From an uncultured Porphyromonadaceae bacterium (lineage in GTDB: Bacteria > Bacteroidota > Bacteroidia > Bacteroidales > Muribaculaceae), in NCBI GenBank assembly GCA_947176355.1, contig CAMWQY010000104.1, positions 1-8,463 of the forward strand: a DNA stretch of 8,463 nt, written 5' to 3'. Within the stretch, counting starts at the first letter, position 1, and each line of letters begins with the position of its first letter. Position numbers and translations under genes: made by a program. Below are positions 1 to 4,711 of the stretch, one piece after another. The notes beneath the pieces are model-generated. The model ran no database searches. It had not been told where the DNA came from and saw nothing but the letters and a program-made list of their open reading frames with translations.

Positions 1-47
1 TCATAGGTGTTGGCTCCCTCCTCGCCATCCTTTACCTCGGAATCTAA
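1..47 (+). CDS. C-terminal fragment of a membrane protein (partial)
   Basis: The window opens inside a reading frame (codons in phase with base 3) that ends at TAA 45-47 and encodes IGVGSLLAILYLGI at its C terminus. The residues are hydrophobic with small glycines, as in the last transmembrane helix of an integral membrane protein, and codon use resembles the next gene. Only 14 residues are visible, so the family cannot be named. It is on the same strand as the downstream prenyltransferase homologue, separated by a 77-bp spacer that consists wholly of 7-bp repeats, so the two could be co-transcribed. That the frame is truly coding is an inference from composition and from the repeat array starting right after the stop. 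Confidence 0.5.
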   Translation, partial: IGVGSLLAILYLGI

Positions 48-48
48 T

Positions 49-124
49 GCGTAGTGCGTATCGCGTTACGCGTTACGCGATACGCATCTTAATCGTTAAT
101 CGTTAATCGTTAATAGTTAATAAG
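49..124. repeat. Heptanucleotide tandem array A, fills the whole spacer
   Basis: About 11 consecutive 7-bp units run from just after the stop at 45-47 to the GTG start at 125. The first five are variants of GCGTTAC, then the unit switches via GCATCTT to AATCGTT (three perfect copies) and AATAGTT. The GC-rich half also forms a perfect 11-bp inverted repeat (55-65 with 76-86, loop 66-75), which could act as a transcript hairpin. No separate promoter is recognisable. Seen directly in the sequence; any function is unknown. Confidence 0.9.
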
Positions 125-1060
125 GTGGATCCCAAAACTCGCACACTACTACTAAACGCCCACCCGGCATCACTCATATTAGGAGTCGGTGCTGTCATGG
201 CAGGTCTCACAGCATCTGTCATCCGAGGAGGCATCACTTTCTTTCCGGCTCTGATGACACTTCTCTTCGTGATGTTTCTTCAGATTTCAGGCAATCTCTA
301 CCACGGATTCTTAGACTATCGTTATAATGCCGGTGCAAACATCTCCGGCATGGGCGACAGAGACTCCCGCTCCAACAATTCTTCGCGTGTAGCTCTTATG
401 AAGATTGTTGCAGACGCAATCTCCATATTGGCGGTCACGACCGGATTGGCTCTCTTCTCATTTGTTGGCTGGATAGGTGCCGCATATTTAGCAGTCATCG
501 TTCTCATATTATACTTCTATTTAGGAGGTCCGTATCCTATTGTTCGCACCAAATGGTCGATTGTAGTCACATTCATCCTTTTCGGACCTGTGGCGGTCAG
601 CGGCACGGCAATCGTACAGATGCCTGAAAGTTCGGAATGGCTTCCTGTCATAGTGTATTCCATCATCAACGGTCTGATGGCAGCCAACGCCCACATCGCT
701 GTTCAATATCTGCGCTATAAAGAAGATCTTACTAATGGTGTAGACACATTAGTCACATCTAAGGGTGGCGGTTTTACGAGATTCATCTATCTTGGCAACA
801 CCCTTATAGTGTCGGCAATCCTTATCATCCGCCCTACAGCCGTAGAGTACGTGTCTCATTGGGTAGGAATTGGAGTCGCATTAATATTGATGGTGTCATC
901 AGTGTGGGTGTTTGCGCACATGAACGGCGATCCGACAAAGGTGTCGCGTATGATACGTTCTGTCACTATGGAGCAATACATACTCCTCATCATTGTCCTG
1001 CTCTGCATCAACCTCATTGCCTTTGACGACTTCCAATTCAATTTCATCCAACTTATATAA
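125..1060 (+). CDS. MenA/UbiA-type prenyltransferase homologue with degenerate active site
   Basis: This 311-aa polytopic membrane protein is recognised as a homologue of MenA (1,4-dihydroxy-2-naphthoate polyprenyltransferase, menaquinone synthesis). Residues 134-139 (GGPYPI) and 153-160 (FGPVAVSG) match the conserved MenA core, with about eight or nine hydrophobic helices. UbiA-family enzymes bind Mg-diphosphate through two aspartate-rich motifs. Here the first (N57 to Y65, NLYHGFLDY) keeps only D64: the usual ND pair is H60-G61 and the later GxD is G70-A71-N72. The second, around R197-D207, keeps D201, but the earlier Asp position is Arg or Tyr. It may have changed substrate or lost catalysis. 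The GTG start is chosen because the family needs residues before the first helix; the next in-frame Met is residue 25. It follows array A with no Shine-Dalgarno sequence. Family assignment is firm; activity as MenA is doubtful. Confidence 0.75.
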   Translation: MDPKTRTLLLNAHPASLILGVGAVMAGLTASVIRGGITFFPALMTLLFVMFLQISGNLYHGFLDYRYNAGANISGMGDRDSRSNNSSRVALMKIVADAISILAVTTGLALFSFVGWIGAAYLAVIVLILYFYLGGPYPIVRTKWSIVVTFILFGPVAVSGTAIVQMPESSEWLPVIVYSIINGLMAANAHIAVQYLRYKEDLTNGVDTLVTSKGGGFTRFIYLGNTLIVSAILIIRPTAVEYVSHWVGIGVALILMVSSVWVFAHMNGDPTKVSRMIRSVTMEQYILLIIVLLCINLIAFDDFQFNFIQLI

Positions 1061-1065
1061 GTAGA

Positions 1066-1149
1066 AATTCATAATTCATAATTCATAACTCATAACTCAT
1101 AATTCATAATTCTCAATTCTCAATTCTCAATTCTCAATTCAAAATTCTA
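1066..1149. repeat. Heptanucleotide tandem array B
   Basis: Twelve successive 7-bp units begin 5 bp after the stop codon. They start as AATTCAT, pass through AACTCAT, and change to four AATTCTC units before two degenerate ones. Phase is kept without any indel over 84 bp. The array precedes the metK promoter. A 12-bp perfect palindrome (1051-1062) overlapping the stop of the preceding gene lies just upstream. No coding potential is apparent. Confidence 0.92.
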
Positions 1150-1161
1150 CATTAGGAATAG

Positions 1162-1191
1162 TAGTTTATTCAAATATTTTTATTACCTTTG
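1162..1191 (+). promoter_or_regulatory. Probable metK promoter (Bacteroidetes type)
   Basis: TACCTTTG at 1184-1191 fits the Bacteroidetes -7 element TAnnTTTG and is followed by C, as is common. The usual upstream TTTG is not present at the expected distance; TAGTTT at 1162-1167 sits 22 bp upstream, the same distance as a TAGTTT before the putative promoter at 3037. Transcription would begin near 1196-1200, shortly before the SAM-II-like aptamer. The -7 match is seen; the start site is inferred. Confidence 0.6.
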
Positions 1192-1210
1192 CATCCGCAA
1201 TCCGAAAGGA

Positions 1211-1297
1211 GTGTGAATAGTGGAAAAATTTGGCTGCTTGCAACCACTGAAAAAAATGCTAAAACTGCTTTATTATTTCCGCCCCAAAAAGGCGGAA
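1211..1297 (+). promoter_or_regulatory. SAM-II-like riboswitch (long-loop form) in the metK leader
   Basis: Stem P1 pairs AGTGG (1219-1223) with CCACT (1244-1248). Its loop carries ATTTGGCTGCTTGCA (1228-1242), and AAAAAAATGCTAAAA (1250-1264) follows. As I remember the family, these match the SAM-II (SAM-alpha) consensus, including the ATTTG...CTTGCA loop and the downstream GCTAAAA strand. TTTGGC (1229-1234) can pair with GCTAAA (1258-1263) to give the pseudoknot. An extra hairpin, TTCCGCC (1277-1283) with GGCGGAA (1291-1297), follows, which recalls the SAM-II variants with enlarged loops reported from Bacteroidetes. It lies upstream of metK, the enzyme making SAM, which is the expected target. 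An intrinsic terminator follows at once, so control is probably by premature termination when SAM is plentiful. Pairings are seen directly; class assignment is from memory of the consensus. Confidence 0.72.
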
Positions 1298-1307
1298 TGA
1301 GCTGTCG

Positions 1308-1341
1308 AGGCATTTTGAGCGCAAGCCCAAATGCCTTTTTT
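1308..1341 (+). terminator. Intrinsic terminator/attenuator in the metK leader
   Basis: AGGCATTT (1308-1315) pairs with AAATGCCT (1329-1336). Inner pairs continue to a GCAA tetraloop at 1321-1324, with one A-C mismatch and one bulged T. The hairpin runs directly into a T tract (1336-1341). It lies 92 bp upstream of the metK ATG, so it can only act as an attenuator of metK. Its 5' arm (1309-1316) is also complementary to the aptamer strand AAAATGCT at 1253-1260, which supplies a competing antiterminator. Confidence 0.8.
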
Positions 1342-1390
1342 ATTTTCAATCATCAGAACTCTATAGCCTCGAAGCGACGCTTGTGGTTTT

Positions 1391-1425
1391 GATTATGCAT
1401 TATGAATTATAAATTATGAATTAGA
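1391..1425. repeat. Heptanucleotide tandem array C, before the metK start
   Basis: Five 7-bp units with consensus AATTATG run up to 7 bp before the metK ATG, ending in GATAAAACT at 1424-1432. Each ATG-containing unit shifts the reading frame by one base, so the array holds short out-of-frame start codons close to the true one. It replaces any ribosome-binding sequence. Array G before the gene at 6877 uses the same unit and the same GATAAAACT end. Confidence 0.85.
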
Positions 1426-1432
1426 TAAAACT

Positions 1433-2758
1433 ATGAGCTATTTATTTACATCTGAATCTGTATCTGAAGGCCATCCCGACAAGGTGGCTGACCAGATTTC
1501 CGACGCACTTCTCGACGAGTTTCTCGTCAGAGACCCGAAAAGCCATACAGGCATAGAAACCCTCGTCACTACCGGACAAGTCGTGATAGCAGGTGAAGTT
1601 TCTTCCGAAGCTTACATTGACCTTCACTCCGTAGTACGCAACGTCATAGACCGTATCGGATATAACCGTGGTGCTTATCGCTTCGACTGCGACAGCTGTG
1701 GCATTCTCTCTGCAATCCATGAGCAAAGCCCTGACATCGCGCGTGGTGTCAACCGTGAAGTGGCAGAGGCGCAAGGAGCCGGCGACCAAGGCATGATGTT
1801 CGGTTACGCTGTAAATGAAACCGAAAATTTCATGCCCCTTACCCTTGATTTGGCTCACATGTTCGTAAAGGAACTTGCCGACATCCGTCGTGAAGGCAAA
1901 GACATGACATATTATCGCAAAGGGAAACTCGTCACTTATCTACGTCCCGACTCCAAAAGCCAGGTGACTGTGGAATATGCAGATGATGGCACCCCTCTCC
2001 ATGTTAATACTATCGTAATATCCACGCAGCACGACGAGTTTATCGAGCCACTCGAAGACACCGATGAGGCTCGCAAGGTGGCCGAAAACAAGATGCTTGA
2101 GGTGATACGCCGCGATGTCCGCAACGTTCTTATCCCGCGTGTGCTTGCAAAACTCCCCGAAAAGACTCGTGCGCTCTTCGACGATCGGTATATTCTGCAC
2201 GTAAATCCGACCGGCAAATTCGTACTCGGAGGTCCTCATGCCGATGCCGGACTCACAGGAAGAAAAATTATTGTTGACACCTACGGCGGACGTGGTGCCC
2301 ACGGTGGTGGTGCATTCTCAGGTAAAGACCCGTCAAAGGTAGACCGTTCAGCTGCATACGCATGCCGTCATATTGCGAAGAATCTTGTTGCTGCCGGTGT
2401 GGCTGACGAAGTTCTCGTTCAGGTGGCATACGCCATTGGGGAAGCAAGTCCGGTCAGCTTCTGCATCAACACATTCGGGCGCTCCAATGTCAATATGACC
2501 GACGCTCAGATTGCCGACGTTGTCAAAGGACTCTTCGATATGCGCCCCCTCGCTATAGAAAAGCGCTTCGGTCTCCGTGAGCCCATCTATCTTGAGACTG
2601 CTGCATACGGCCACATGGGCAGGAAGCCCCAAAAAGTTAAGAAGACTTTCAAATCAGGCTATGAAGCAGAGCCGATAGAGCGCGAAGTGGAACTCTTCTC
2701 CTGGGAAAAACTCGATTCCGTCCCCGCTATCCGCCAAGCCTTCTCCCTCGATGTCTGA
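1433..2758 (+). CDS. metK: S-adenosylmethionine synthetase (methionine adenosyltransferase)
   Basis: Cytosolic enzyme converting ATP and methionine to S-adenosylmethionine, phosphate and diphosphate. The 441-aa product has the family's landmarks: SESVSEGHPDK at 7-17 (His14 and Asp16 at the active site), Glu42 of the potassium site, GAGDQGMMFGY at 115-125, GGPHADAGLTGRK at 266-278 and the loop GGGAFSGKDPSKVDRS at 291-306. It is longer than the 384-residue E. coli enzyme because of extra residues around 150-165 and 200-255 and an extended C terminus, as is typical of Bacteroidetes. The residue pair before Glu42 is Gly40-Ile41, where Ala-Cys is usual; this is a mild oddity. Start ATG 1433 gives the canonical N terminus. 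The leader carries a SAM-II-like riboswitch and terminator, implying feedback by the product. Confidence 0.98.
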   Translation: MSYLFTSESVSEGHPDKVADQISDALLDEFLVRDPKSHTGIETLVTTGQVVIAGEVSSEAYIDLHSVVRNVIDRIGYNRGAYRFDCDSCGILSAIHEQSPDIARGVNREVAEAQGAGDQGMMFGYAVNETENFMPLTLDLAHMFVKELADIRREGKDMTYYRKGKLVTYLRPDSKSQVTVEYADDGTPLHVNTIVISTQHDEFIEPLEDTDEARKVAENKMLEVIRRDVRNVLIPRVLAKLPEKTRALFDDRYILHVNPTGKFVLGGPHADAGLTGRKIIVDTYGGRGAHGGGAFSGKDPSKVDRSAAYACRHIAKNLVAAGVADEVLVQVAYAIGEASPVSFCINTFGRSNVNMTDAQIADVVKGLFDMRPLAIEKRFGLREPIYLETAAYGHMGRKPQKVKKTFKSGYEAEPIEREVELFSWEKLDSVPAIRQAFSLDV

Positions 2759-2806
2759 TCTCTGAGCTTCAGCCCTAATAAAATTATACTTTCTCCCGAA
2801 GTCAGA

Positions 2807-2949
2807 CAACGTAATAAAGCATGCTCCGCATGCGCCCCGCCGAGTCCCAGAGTAGTTAGCACTCTCCGAGTGCGTCCTCGCGCGTCAAACCAACGTAATA
2901 AAGCATGCTCCGCATGCGCCCCGCCGAGTCCAGTTGGAAACCTCCAACT
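2807..2949. repeat. Array of short hairpin repeats after metK
   Basis: Two identical 41-bp copies (2807-2847 and 2891-2931) contain GCATGC-TCC-GCATGC, a 6-bp stem with a 3-nt loop at 2819-2833 and 2903-2917, followed by a GC-rich tail ending CGAGTCC. Between them, a divergent copy (about 2851-2885) has GCACTC-TCC-GAGTGC at 2859-2873: both arms differ but still pair, and the loop and the GCG/GTC tail features are kept. A fourth hairpin, AGTTGGA-AACC-TCCAACT (2932-2949), closes the block. Centres of the first three are 40 and 44 bp apart. Another copy lies at 8218-8256. They resemble REP-type extragenic palindromes in style, but no REP-associated transposase is present in the window. Not a CRISPR array: spacers are not unique sequence of constant length and one spacer is itself a repeat copy. 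Confidence 0.88.
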
Positions 2950-2978
2950 AAATGATTGAGTCATGCTGATTCATAGAT

Positions 2979-3003
2979 AAAATGTGTAAATTCACATTTT
3001 TTT
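2979..3003 (+). terminator. Probable intrinsic terminator ending the metK unit
   Basis: AAAATGTG (2979-2986) pairs with CACATTTT (2993-3000) around a 6-nt loop, and the T run continues to 3003 for seven Ts in all. The stem is AT-rich, hence moderate confidence. Because of the A and T tracts it could work for either strand, but there is no minus-strand gene nearby. Confidence 0.55.
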
Positions 3004-3014
3004 AGAGGTGAAGG

Positions 3015-3045
3015 TAGTTTTTTCGCATTTATTTGATAAATTTTG
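3015..3045 (+). promoter_or_regulatory. Possible promoter for the division/coaX cluster
   Basis: TAAATTTTG followed by C (3037-3045) resembles the Bacteroidetes -7 element with one extra base, and TAGTTT (3015-3020) lies 22 bp upstream, the same arrangement as before metK. It sits between the probable metK terminator and the GTG start at 3127. The match is imperfect. The inverted repeat at 3043-3076 overlaps its downstream edge. Confidence 0.4.
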
Positions 3046-3085
3046 CATCGTCGTATGTCCGCATACGGCGATGTAATCGTTTTTT
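3043..3085 (+). other. 15-bp inverted repeat followed by a T run
   Basis: Bases 3043-3057 pair with 3062-3076 with two G-T wobbles, around the loop TCCG; a T run (3080-3085) follows three bases later. It could be a second terminator for metK, a leader attenuator of the next operon, or an operator-like palindrome at the transcription start. The position overlapping a likely -7 element favours a regulatory role, but the sequence alone does not decide. Confidence 0.6.
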
Positions 3086-3126
3086 ATGCTGGTTTTGTGT
3101 CAGCTTTCCATTAAAAAGGGAATCAA

Positions 3127-3444
3127 GTGAGTAGTTTTTCAAGAAAGACCGCATATTGGTTTAAGAGATGTGCAAATATCCCATTGCTTATCTTGGGAGT
3201 TTTTTTCATTGGGTTGCTATTGCTCAATGAGGATGCCTCTTTCACCCAAAGCATGATATATGAGAAGGAGATATTGCGGCTCAAGAAGGAAATAAAGGAA
3301 AATAAGGATTCTGCCGCGTATTATCGGAGCCGTCGGCTTGCGATAGAGCATGGAGATGAGGCTCTCGAGTTTATAGCTCGTGAGCAATACCACATGAAGC
3401 GTCCTACGGAAGACGTATTTCTGCTTGTGCCCCCATCAAAATGA
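3127..3444 (+). CDS. FtsB/DivIC-like septum formation initiator protein
   Basis: Small 105-aa bitopic membrane protein. A short basic cytoplasmic N terminus (Arg6, Lys7, Lys13, Arg14) is followed by one transmembrane helix at about 17-34. A charged, Lys/Glu-rich coiled coil follows at about 43-66. The C-terminal segment 80-100 (LEFIAREQYHMKRPTEDVFL) matches the family's conserved end, including the IARE-x-Y-x-MKRP-x-EDVF pattern. In known systems FtsB/DivIC pairs with FtsL and FtsQ/DivIB to license septal peptidoglycan synthesis. The GTG start at 3127 is the only one that keeps the helix; no ATG occurs before residue 43. The next gene begins 7 bp after its stop, suggesting co-transcription. 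Family is confident; which of FtsB or DivIC it equals is not resolved. Confidence 0.9.
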   Translation: MSSFSRKTAYWFKRCANIPLLILGVFFIGLLLLNEDASFTQSMIYEKEILRLKKEIKENKDSAAYYRSRRLAIEHGDEALEFIAREQYHMKRPTEDVFLLVPPSK

Positions 3445-3451
3445 CCAATAG

Positions 3452-3913
3452 ATGAAAAGGAAAAACGAAACAGCTCGAGTATCAGACGGTAAAGTCAGTC
3501 TTGAGACGAAACGAAAATATGTAGAAGTTGCAGCGTCGGTAGGCTTGCTGCTCGTCCTTCTTGCAATGATGACCCCATTTATCGGCAGCTTGTTGGGAAA
3601 TCCGATTTCTTGGGGAAGATGGGTATATGCCGGAGGCGCTTTGCTATATACTGTAGCACGAGTGATAAACGTAAACGCGCCGGATGATTCCCTTCGGTTA
3701 AGAAGGCTTCGCCGACTTGAGTTTTGGGCTGGGATGTGCTTTATTATAGGGGGTGCTTTCTGGTTTTACAAACTGCAATATTACTCAGGTCTTTTCTCCG
3801 GACCATTGGCAGTGATGCGCCAGACAGTGGCGTTTACAATGGCAGGGGCTGTCATACAGATCATTGCAAGCTGGATGATTGCCTTTCAGATGAAGAAGGA
3901 GAGGGGAAATTGA
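3452..3913 (+). CDS. Conserved-type small membrane protein, function unknown
   Basis: I do not recognise a named family. The 153-aa protein has a charged N-terminal tail of about 24 residues, then four hydrophobic helices at about 25-46, 54-72, 90-108 and 124-146, and a short basic C terminus. A strongly basic loop (SLRLRRLRRLEFW, 80-92) lies between helices 2 and 3 and is preceded by NAPDD (75-79); by the positive-inside rule this loop is probably cytoplasmic. The start ATG is 7 bp after the stop of the FtsB/DivIC-like gene, so the two are probably translated from one message. Its stop overlaps the first unit of a heptad array leading to coaX. A role with the division protein is a guess from position only. 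Confidence 0.82.
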   Translation: MKRKNETARVSDGKVSLETKRKYVEVAASVGLLLVLLAMMTPFIGSLLGNPISWGRWVYAGGALLYTVARVINVNAPDDSLRLRRLRRLEFWAGMCFIIGGAFWFYKLQYYSGLFSGPLAVMRQTVAFTMAGAVIQIIASWMIAFQMKKERGN

Positions 3914-3964
3914 GTATTGAGTAGTAAGTATTGAATAATAAACATTAAGTATTAAGTATTGAGG
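3912..3964. repeat. Heptanucleotide tandem array D, joins stop to coaX start
   Basis: Seven 7-bp units (3912-3960) with consensus AAGTATT/GAGTATT are followed by an eighth in register, GAGGATG (3961-3967), which contains the coaX start codon. The first unit begins inside the TGA stop (3911-3913) of the upstream gene. The array therefore spans the gap exactly, and a change in unit number would alter only the distance between the two genes. A TTG at 3959 is in frame with coaX but belongs to the repeat. Confidence 0.92.
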
Positions 3965-4711
3965 ATGGGGCATAGAAAGTTTCTGGCAGTTGATCAAGGC
4001 AACACGTTGCTTAAGCTCACGCTCTTTGAAGGGAGTGAGCCGGTAGAGTCGTGCCGTTTTTCTGCAGAAGCTATTGAAGACCTGTTTTCGGTCGTGGAGC
4101 GTTGGAATCCGGATTGCGGGGCATTCTGCTCGGTAGGTAAGATCGATTCCCGCATGGTGGAGTCACTTCGCTTGGCATTAGAAGGAAGGCTATTGTTGCT
4201 TTCTCGAAGCACCAAGTTGCCGGTCAAGATTGATTATGCCACTCCTGCTACTCTTGGCCTCGACCGTGTGGCACTTGCTGCCGGAGTAGCATCGATCTAT
4301 AAGGGGGAGAGTGTGATGGTGGTGGATGCCGGGACAGCTGTGACTCTTGACGTTGTTGACAGCGATTCCACGTTTAGAGGAGGACGGATATCCCCGGGCA
4401 TGCGACTTAGGTTTGAGTCGCTCCATTCGCATACATCGGCTCTTCCACTGCTTAACGCTGAGGGGGAAATCCCCGTCTTGGGGGATAGCACAGACTCATC
4501 GATCCGCTCCGGGGTGGTGATGGGACTTGCTGATGAGATTGTAGAGACTTTCAGACAATATAAAAATAAATTTGGATGCAGCAGGGTGGCTCTGACCGGT
4601 GGCGATGCCGGAGTGATAGCAAGCTGCATAAATTCACGCATTCCAGCCGACCATGTCCCTGACTTGATGGGGCGAGGGCTGCTTTATATCTATAATTACA
4701 ATGAAATCTAA
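3965..4711 (+). CDS. coaX: Type III pantothenate kinase
   Basis: Cytosolic enzyme that phosphorylates pantothenate with ATP, the first step of coenzyme A synthesis; type III enzymes belong to the ASKHA fold and need a monovalent cation. From the ATG at 3965 the product has 248 residues, normal for the family. Visible motifs are DQGNT at 10-14 (phosphate-binding DxGNT), GLDR at 98-101 (substrate site), VVDAGTAVT at 119-127 and GGRISPG at 139-145, and TGGDA at 211-215. A TTG six bases upstream is in frame but lies in the repeat, and the ATG gives the canonical short N terminus before the first strand. Its last 11 bases overlap the next gene in another frame, indicating translational coupling with the outer-membrane protein. 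Confidence 0.95.
   Translation: MGHRKFLAVDQGNTLLKLTLFEGSEPVESCRFSAEAIEDLFSVVERWNPDCGAFCSVGKIDSRMVESLRLALEGRLLLLSRSTKLPVKIDYATPATLGLDRVALAAGVASIYKGESVMVVDAGTAVTLDVVDSDSTFRGGRISPGMRLRFESLHSHTSALPLLNAEGEIPVLGDSTDSSIRSGVVMGLADEIVETFRQYKNKFGCSRVALTGGDAGVIASCINSRIPADHVPDLMGRGLLYIYNYNEI

Noticed and set aside
1051..1062. 12-bp perfect palindrome ACTTATATAAGT at the end of the prenyltransferase homologue
   Set aside because: Very AT-rich and overlapping the stop codon; likely by chance and not followed by a T run that would make it a terminator.
1301..1375. Long-range pairing of TCGAGGC (1305-1311) with GCCTCGA (1366-1372), extended by GCT/AGC, as an alternative antiterminator
   Set aside because: The 3' strand is transcribed after the terminator at 1341, too late to prevent termination; it may only fold in the read-through RNA.
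1189..1392. Plus-strand ORF of 67 codons upstream of metK
   Set aside because: It lies entirely over the riboswitch, antiterminator and terminator, starts at a non-ATG codon in the promoter, and its peptide looks like translated structure rather than a protein.
1442..1858. Minus-strand ORF of 138 codons inside metK
   Set aside because: Antisense shadow of a highly conserved gene; no recognisable protein features.
2807..2931. CRISPR array
   Set aside because: Only two perfect repeats; the intervening 43 bp contains a diverged copy of the same hairpin, and no cas genes are present.
2659..2964. Minus-strand ORF of 101 codons with an internal repeated peptide (GGAHAEHALLR)
   Set aside because: The peptide repeat is only the translation of the duplicated 41-bp hairpin element, and the ORF also runs antisense into the metK 3' end; there is no independent coding signal.
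3724..3924. 66-codon plus-strand ORF overlapping the four-helix membrane protein
   Set aside because: Out-of-frame shadow inside a longer ORF with clear transmembrane pattern; no start context or domain.
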